DNA of 64,000 bases, from assembly GCF_014207955.1 (NCBI RefSeq), contig NZ_JACHLK010000002.1:868001-932000 (forward strand), read 5' to 3'. The stretch is from Acidovorax soli. Lineage in GTDB: Bacteria; Pseudomonadota; Gammaproteobacteria; Burkholderiales; Burkholderiaceae_C. The notes beneath the pieces are model-generated. The model was given only the letters and a program-made list of their open reading frames with translations. It did not search any database and was not told the origin of the DNA. Below are positions 58,860-64,000 of the stretch, one piece after another. Positions within the stretch are counted from its first letter, which is position 1. The number at the start of each line of letters is the position of its first letter. Made by a program: the position numbers and the translations under genes.

Positions 58860-61055
58860 TCAGTAACTCGCCCGCAGCGTCACGCTCGCATTGCGCGGCT
58901 CGCCGAAGAAGTTGCTGCGGCCCGTGGTGTACACGCGCTGCCAGTAGACCTTGTCGGTGAGGTTGTTGATGTTGAGCGCCACGCTCCAGCGCGGATCGAT
59001 GCGGTAGCTGATGGCCAGGTTGACGACGCCGAAGCCCGGGCGGTGGGTGTTGGTGGTGGCATTGCCGCCGCTGGCGCTGCTGTAGGCGTTGACGCCCGCG
59101 CCGATGCCCAGGCCGTCGAGCACGCCTTCGGTGAAGCGGTACTGCGACCACAGCTTGACGCTGTGGTGCGGCGTGAGGGCGTTGAGCGGCAGGCCGCCGC
59201 TCGATGCATCGCGCACGTAGCGGTTCTCGTTGTAGGCGTAGCCGGCGTAGACGTTCCATTGCTTGGTGATGCGGCCCGCGACTTCGAGCTCCACGCCCTT
59301 GCTCTCCACCTCGCCCTGGGCGACGAAGAAGCCGGTGTTGACCGGGTCGGCCTGGGCGCGGTTGACTTCGCGGATGCGGTAGACGGCGGCGTTGGTGGTG
59401 AGCGCCCGGTCGAAGAACTCGCCCTTGACGCCCACCTCGAGCTGCTTGCCCACGATGGGGTCGATCACGCCGCCGCCAAAGGCCAGTTGCGTCTGCGGCG
59501 TGAAGGCATCGCTGTAGCTCACATAGCCCGAGACCTGGGGCGAGAAGGCGTAGGTCAGGCCGGCATAGGGGCTGAGCTTGTGGTCCACCTGGTTGGTGGT
59601 CCAGGCGCCGGTGGTGGGCAGCAGGTTGCGGCTTTGCGTGTCGTACCAGCTCACGCGGGCGCCCAGCACCACGGTGAGCGGGTCGGTGATGCGCAGGCGG
59701 GTCTGGCCGTACAGGCCGTACTGCGAGGTCTCGGACTGCGAGCGCGCCGTGGCCGGGCGGTCGGGGTACGGCACGGCCGAGTGGTCGGGGGCGTACACGT
59801 CCTGCACGTAGTAGTTGGCGTAGCGGCCCGAGGTGGTGGCGCTGGTGTTGCGGCGCCAGTCGGCACCGACCACCACATCGTGCTTGCGGCCCAGGGCGTT
59901 GAAGCTGCCCGTGAGGTTGGCGTCCAGCACGTTCTGCTCGATGCGGGTCTGGTTGAACCACAGCATCAGGCTGGTCTTGCCGTTGGTGGGCGTGACCTGG
60001 CCGTTGGGCAGGTACAGGTAGTTGGTGGCCTGGTCGTTGCGGTAGCCGCTCCAGTTGAGCTTGGCGCGCCAGTCGTCGTTGAAGCGGTGCGTGAGTTCAG
60101 CGTAGAGGTATTTCTCGTCCTGCTCGGAGCGGTTCCAGTCCGCGCCCAGCCAGGTGGAGCGCGGCACGTCGAGCAGCGCGCCCGTGGTGTACGAAGGCAG
60201 GCCGCCGGTGAGCCAGCCATCGACCTTTTGCGCATGGGCGCCGACCAGCAGGCTGGTGGCGGGTGCGAGCTTGAAGTCCAGCGAGCCGGCAATGGCGTAG
60301 CGGTCGCGCTGGGCGCCGCTCTGGTAGGTGCCGCCCTCCTGCTTGGCAGCAGACAGGCGGCCCAGGATGGTGCCGGACTGGTTGAGCGGGCCGGTCACGT
60401 CGACCTCGGCGCGCTTGGTGGACCACGAGCCCAGCTGCACCGCGCCGCGGGCCTGGAAGGTGTCTTGCGGGCGTTTGCGCACCAGGTTGACGGCGCCGCC
60501 CGAGCTGGAGACGCCGCTGAACAGCGCCGAGGGGCCGCGCAGCAGTTCCACGCGGTCGAACAGCACCGAGTCCCATGCGGCGGCGGTGCCTGGTGCGGGC
60601 ACGCCGTCGATCATGTAGTTGTTGATCGCAAAACCGCGCGACGAGTACGAGGCCGATTCGCTGTCGAAGCGCTCGGAGACATAGCCGACGGTCTGCTCCA
60701 GCACCTCTTCGACGTTGCGCATGTTCTGGTCTTCCATGCGCTGCTGGGTGACCACGCTGATGGACTGGGGGATCTCCTTGAGGTCCGCCGCGGCCTTGCC
60801 CACCGTGGCCTGGGTGCTGTTGTAGCGCTCGGTGCCTTCGGTGCTGCTGCGGTCCTGCTGGGCGCGCACGGTGACCGGGGGCAGGTTGGTGGTGGTGGCG
60901 GCATTGCCGCCCGCAGGTTCTGCCGTCTGCGCGCGGGCGGCGGTGGCCCCCAGGGCGGCCAGGGTCGCCACAAAGGCCATCACGGCCAGCGCCACGGGCG
61001 CGGGGGTCAGGGGGGATGGGGAAGAAGACGTCGTCATCATCAGAGGCCTGGTCAT
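58860..61055 (-). CDS. TonB-dependent siderophore receptor
   Basis: 731 residues from the ATG at 61055; ATGs at 61040 and 61037 are alternatives. A signal peptide ends near ATAARA-QT. The plug domain starts near residue 60 (IPQSISVVTQQRMEDQNMRN, YSSRGFAINNYMIDGVPAPG, FDRVELLRGPSALFSG). The rest is the 22-strand barrel, ending in the outer-membrane aromatic terminus (ASVTLRASY). FhuA/FecA-like siderophore subfamily. A Fur box lies about 220 bp upstream, giving a long leader. Confidence 0.95.
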   Translation of the reverse strand: MTRPLMMTTSSSPSPLTPAPVALAVMAFVATLAALGATAARAQTAEPAGGNAATTTNLPPVTVRAQQDRSSTEGTERYNSTQATVGKAAADLKEIPQSISVVTQQRMEDQNMRNVEEVLEQTVGYVSERFDSESASYSSRGFAINNYMIDGVPAPGTAAAWDSVLFDRVELLRGPSALFSGVSSSGGAVNLVRKRPQDTFQARGAVQLGSWSTKRAEVDVTGPLNQSGTILGRLSAAKQEGGTYQSGAQRDRYAIAGSLDFKLAPATSLLVGAHAQKVDGWLTGGLPSYTTGALLDVPRSTWLGADWNRSEQDEKYLYAELTHRFNDDWRAKLNWSGYRNDQATNYLYLPNGQVTPTNGKTSLMLWFNQTRIEQNVLDANLTGSFNALGRKHDVVVGADWRRNTSATTSGRYANYYVQDVYAPDHSAVPYPDRPATARSQSETSQYGLYGQTRLRITDPLTVVLGARVSWYDTQSRNLLPTTGAWTTNQVDHKLSPYAGLTYAFSPQVSGYVSYSDAFTPQTQLAFGGGVIDPIVGKQLEVGVKGEFFDRALTTNAAVYRIREVNRAQADPVNTGFFVAQGEVESKGVELEVAGRITKQWNVYAGYAYNENRYVRDASSGGLPLNALTPHHSVKLWSQYRFTEGVLDGLGIGAGVNAYSSASGGNATTNTHRPGFGVVNLAISYRIDPRWSVALNINNLTDKVYWQRVYTTGRSNFFGEPRNASVTLRASY

Positions 61056-61273
61056 GCAAAAGCGGTTGAAGATGCCCCGGCCCCTGCCGCGCAGCGAACA
61101 CGCAGGCGCGCGCAGGCCGGCATACCCCGGCTGCAGACAAGGCAGCCGCGGAGCAGGCGGTGGGTGGGGAAGAGCGGATGGCTGGCGCAGGCGCAACCAC
61201 CTCTTGCGAAGCGGTTCGCTGCCGGGCCGGGGGAGGCCTCAGGCGCTGGCTGGTGCTACGGCAGGGGCCGTAG

Positions 61274-61292
61274 TGAGAATCGTTTCATTCTA
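61274..61292. promoter_or_regulatory. Fur box
   Basis: TGAGAATCGTTTCATTCTA matches the usual GAGAAT...ATTCTC-like Fur-box form with imperfect arms (AGAAT / ATTCT). It lies between the PepSY gene end (61349) and the TonB receptor start (61055), orientation fits the receptor gene. Confidence 0.65.
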
Positions 61293-61348
61293 TAACAGGA
61301 TGAACACTTATCAATTGAATGGATACCTCCGGCTCCGCACGCCCTGGC

Positions 61349-62533
61349 TCAAGGCGCGCCCTGCGCTGACCTTGCGCGCCGCCGCCCCCACCAGATCACC
61401 ACCCCGGTCACGCTGAGCACGGCCACGGCCAGGCCCAGCACGGTGACCAGGATGCGCCCCGGCACGCCCGCGATGCGGCCCGAGTGCAGCGGGAACTGCA
61501 GGCGCATGAACAGGTCGCCGGCCGTGCCCTCGCCCGGCACGCGCTGGCCGGCCAGGGCGCCGGTGGCACCATCGAAGTACAGGCGCGGCGGGCCCAGGCC
61601 GGGCCGGCTGATGCCGGGCACATAGAAGTCCACGCCGTAGAGGTCGAAGGCCGGGCGGTAGGTGAGAAAGCCCGGCGGGTCGGGCCAGCCGCGGCGCAGG
61701 CCTTCGGCGCGGGCGCGCTCGACGATCTCGGCCCGGCCGAGCTGGGGTGCTGCCGCCTGCTCGGCGGGCGTGCGGCGCGGGCGCTCGTCAAACGGACTGG
61801 GGGTGGTGCGCGAGAAGACGCTGACCACGGGCTCCATGACCTCGTCGTGCAGGTTCATGGCCACCGAGGTGACGGCCAGCACGAGCATGAGCACCCAGGT
61901 CCACACGCCGCCGGAGCGGTGCAGGTCGAAGTTGAGCGTGCGCGCCCCGCGCGACCAGCGAAAGGCCAGGGACTTGCGCCAGGCGCGCCAGCGCGGAAAC
62001 GCCAGCCACAGCGCGATGAAGCAGTCCACCACCCAGAGCAGGGCCACCGCGCCCAGGAACCACACGGCCCAGTCCACCCCCCAGGCGCGCGGCAGGAACA
62101 GGGTGTGGTGCAGCTTGTAGAGGAAGGGCACGATGTCCTGCCGCGCCAGCGAGGCCTGGCCCCAGGTGCGCGTGCCCTGCACCGCACCGGTGGCGGGGTG
62201 CACGGCCATCTGGTCGAAGCCCAGCACATGGGGCCGGCCGGTGGCAGGGTCCATGCGCGGCGCCACCATCAGCACCAGGGTCTGGCCCGGTGCGGCGGCC
62301 AGGGGCATGAAGCTCACCTGGAGTTGGGGGTGCGCGGCCTCCACGCGGCGTGCGACCTCGGTGGCAGGCAGCAGGGGCGCTTCCGACGGCTGCGCATAGT
62401 GGAAACCGGGGTTGAGCCAGCGGTCGAGCTCATGCTCCCACGCGATGACGGAGCCCGTGAGCCCGGCCACGGCGAGGAACACGGCCATGAACAGGCCGGC
62501 CCAGCGGTGCAGGAGTACCAACAGCTTGCGCAT
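61349..62533 (-). CDS. PepSY-associated TM protein
   Basis: 394 residues, about four membrane segments. N-terminal MRKLLVLLHRWAGLFMAVFL, GLTGSVIAWEHELDRWLNPG and the later LHHTLFLPRAWGVDWAVWFL, FNFDLHR-type LNFDLHRSGGVWTWVLMLVL are the PepSY_TM signature, with conserved His residues (HR, LHH, DLHR) thought to bind haem. Such proteins act as ferric or flavin-type reductases alongside siderophore uptake. It follows a TonB receptor gene (62623) in the same direction. Confidence 0.92.
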   Translation of the reverse strand: MRKLLVLLHRWAGLFMAVFLAVAGLTGSVIAWEHELDRWLNPGFHYAQPSEAPLLPATEVARRVEAAHPQLQVSFMPLAAAPGQTLVLMVAPRMDPATGRPHVLGFDQMAVHPATGAVQGTRTWGQASLARQDIVPFLYKLHHTLFLPRAWGVDWAVWFLGAVALLWVVDCFIALWLAFPRWRAWRKSLAFRWSRGARTLNFDLHRSGGVWTWVLMLVLAVTSVAMNLHDEVMEPVVSVFSRTTPSPFDERPRRTPAEQAAAPQLGRAEIVERARAEGLRRGWPDPPGFLTYRPAFDLYGVDFYVPGISRPGLGPPRLYFDGATGALAGQRVPGEGTAGDLFMRLQFPLHSGRIAGVPGRILVTVLGLAVAVLSVTGVVIWWGRRRARSAQGAP

Positions 62534-62563
62534 GGCGCTTCAGAATGGCCGGGAGTGGAAGCA

Positions 62564-62598
62564 GCCGGCAGGGCAAGCGCATGGCCTGCCCTGCCGGC
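62564..62598. other. Strong hairpin between TonB receptor and PepSY genes
   Basis: GCCGGCAGGGCA (62564-62575) and TGCCCTGCCGGC (62587-62598) form a perfect 12-bp stem with an 11-base loop. It lies 25 bp past the receptor stop and 31 bp before the PepSY start. Without a U tract it probably stabilises the receptor mRNA or reduces read-through into PepSY. Confidence 0.6.
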
Positions 62599-62622
62599 GC
62601 CCTCTTCTTCCCACCCCCTGGA

Positions 62623-64000
62623 TCAGAACCGGTAGGAAGCCGCGACCTTGACCTCGCGCCCGAAGCCCAGCGCGCAGAACTCCGCGCCGCCGCGGAAGGT
62701 GTTGCACTGTGTGCGGTAGCGCTTGTCGCCGAGGTTGGTCACGTTGAGCGACAGGCGCCAGGCGCCCACGTCGTAGGCGGCCATGGCGTCGAACAGGGTG
62801 TAGCCGTCGTTCGTAGGGATGGGGCCGGTGGCCACGCGCAGCTCGCCCACCGTGGCGCTGATGTGGCGCACGCCCAGGCCCAGCTCCAGCGGGCCGCGCT
62901 GGTACTTGCCCCAGAGCGATGCCACATGCTCGGGCGTGGCGCCGGGGCGCTCGCCCACTTCGAGCGCATTGTTGCTGCGCGTGACCTTGGCGTTGAGGTA
63001 CGTGTAGGCGCCGATGACCGAGAAGCCCCCGCCCACCTCGCCCGTGCCCTGAAGTTCCAGCCCGCGGCTGCGCACCTCGCCGGTCTGCACGTCGAAGCGC
63101 GGGTTGATGGTGGAGGGGGTGCGCACATTGCGCTTGCGCAGGTCGAACACGGCGGCGCTCAGCGTGTAACCGGCACCCTGCGGGGCATAGCGCACGCCCA
63201 CCTCGGTCTGGCGCGCGGTCTCGGGCTCGTAGGGGGTGCCATTGGCGTCCACGGCCGTCACGGTGGTCAGCGGCGGCTGGAAGGCGGTGTTGAAGCTCAC
63301 GTAGGGCGCCAGGCCGTTGGGGGCCAGGTAGATGGCGCCTGCGCGGCCGGTGAAGGCGTTGTCGCGCCGGTCCACCACGGTGGTGGTGAAGGCGGTGTTG
63401 CCGGTCAGGCGGGCGTCGTACTTCGTGTCGATGCGGGCGGTGTCGTAGCGGCCGCCCAGGCTGAAGACCCAGCGCTCGCCCAGCTTGATCTGGTCCTGCA
63501 GGTACAGGCCCACCTGGGTGTTGCGCGCCAGGGCACGGTCGCTCAGGAAGTTGTTGCCCCAGTCGGGCTGCACGTAGACGGGGTTGACCAGGTCGATGGG
63601 CGCCACTGCGCCGTTGAGCGAGTGGATGCGCCAGTCGAGCTTGGAGTGGTAGTAGTCGATGCCCGCGAGGATCTGGTGCGAGACATCGCCGCTTTTCAGG
63701 CGCGCCTCGACATGGGTGTCGATCACCAGGGTCTTCTCGGCGTCGGGCCGCACCATGGCCAGGCGGGCCATGCTGCGCTGGTCGGCCAGGAGGCCGCGGT
63801 TGCGCATCTCCAGGCGGTGGTTGCTGCCATCGAGATAGCGCAGGTTGTGGCGCAGGCTCAGGTGGTCGCTGAAGGAATGCTCCAGCAGGTAACCGAGCGA
63901 CCAGGCCTCCTTGTGGTGGCCCGAGCCCGGTCCATTGACATTGATGGTCTCGCTGGCCGGGCCGGCGGGCGTGTTGCGGTAGTAGGGAATGATGTAGCCC
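62623..64000 (-). CDS. TonB-dependent siderophore receptor (partial, right edge)
   Basis: The frame runs from the window edge to a stop at 62623, so 459 residues of the C-terminal barrel are visible and the signal and plug are missing. Typical receptor features: SHQILAGIDYYHSKLDWRIH, GLYLQDQIKLGERWVFSLGG, SFNTAFQPPLTTVTAVDANG, LELQGTGEVGGGFSVIGAYT, VTNLGDKRYRTQCNTFRGGA, and the aromatic C-terminus VKVAASYRF. Two Cys (QCNTFRGGAEFCALG) near the end. Located upstream of PepSY. Confidence 0.93.
   Translation of the reverse strand, partial: GYIIPYYRNTPAGPASETINVNGPGSGHHKEAWSLGYLLEHSFSDHLSLRHNLRYLDGSNHRLEMRNRGLLADQRSMARLAMVRPDAEKTLVIDTHVEARLKSGDVSHQILAGIDYYHSKLDWRIHSLNGAVAPIDLVNPVYVQPDWGNNFLSDRALARNTQVGLYLQDQIKLGERWVFSLGGRYDTARIDTKYDARLTGNTAFTTTVVDRRDNAFTGRAGAIYLAPNGLAPYVSFNTAFQPPLTTVTAVDANGTPYEPETARQTEVGVRYAPQGAGYTLSAAVFDLRKRNVRTPSTINPRFDVQTGEVRSRGLELQGTGEVGGGFSVIGAYTYLNAKVTRSNNALEVGERPGATPEHVASLWGKYQRGPLELGLGVRHISATVGELRVATGPIPTNDGYTLFDAMAAYDVGAWRLSLNVTNLGDKRYRTQCNTFRGGAEFCALGFGREVKVAASYRF

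Noticed and set aside
59043..61295. 750-residue open frame antisense to the TonB receptor
   Set aside because: Composition-driven (Val/Gly/Ala-rich), with the receptor's motifs on the opposite strand.
1..64000. tRNA, rRNA, CRISPR array, insertion sequence, prophage or integrase
   Set aside because: No cloverleaf, no rRNA-like sequence, no regular repeat-spacer array and no transposase or integrase motifs were seen in any frame.

Overview
The window looks like a chromosomal segment of a high-GC betaproteobacterium, most probably Comamonadaceae (Acidovorax-like). Evidence is the very high GC3 of most genes, the many LysR-type regulators paired with transporters or oxidoreductases, and the resemblance of many proteins to families I know from that group. 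There is no rRNA, tRNA, phage, insertion sequence or CRISPR array. Two genes run off the edges: a polytopic membrane protein on the left and a TonB-dependent receptor on the right.

Layout. 1-5 kb: membrane protein, a gene-poor 740 bp, a LysR/tautomerase divergent pair, glutathione reductase. 5.2-8.3 kb: a two-gene operon of unknown function (ankyrin-repeat protein plus a 469-residue protein). 8.4-12.5 kb: LuxR regulator, aldehyde dehydrogenase and Tat-exported GMC oxidoreductase. 12.6-14.9 kb: NAD-binding epimerase-like gene under a textbook MerR-type promoter, then a CPBP protease. 15-20 kb: two-component system, periplasmic SnoaL-like protein with an 11-bp-phased operator, GAF-GGDEF cyclase, and a stray copy of that cyclase's 3' end. 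20-28 kb: two MFS exporters, a serine hydrolase, LysR regulators, a thioredoxin-reductase-like flavoprotein with an Rrf2 regulator. 28.4-31.2 kb: a divergent pair of uncharacterised genes, one with LRV/HEAT-like helical repeats. 31-41 kb: LysR/RidA, ECF sigma/anti-sigma/TPR, LysR-FMN reductase-pirin, LysR-MFS, and a Fur-box-controlled Spinster-like MFS. 41-47.9 kb: DUF899 operon with its HTH regulator, MarR/DUF1398, MFS/LysR. 48-52.4 kb: lower-GC accessory stretch of small secreted, lipoprotein and orphan genes with dispersed repeats. 52.5-58.8 kb: RidA, beta-propeller, WYL/VOC, LuxR, tannase-like lipoprotein. 58.9-64 kb: two TonB receptors and a PepSY membrane protein with a Fur box.

The most interesting signal is a near-identical 15-bp palindrome (TGGACA-N3-TGTCCA, with conserved flanks) in front of two separate uncharacterised loci, at 8270-8284 and 30026-30040. 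It suggests that the ankyrin/469-residue operon and the LRV/377-residue divergent pair share a regulator and may be parts of one undescribed system. Other good leads are the Fur box before a Spinster-like exporter, the phased repeats before the periplasmic gene next to the two-component system, two RidA-family proteins lacking the catalytic Arg, and a dispersed intergenic repeat in several copies.
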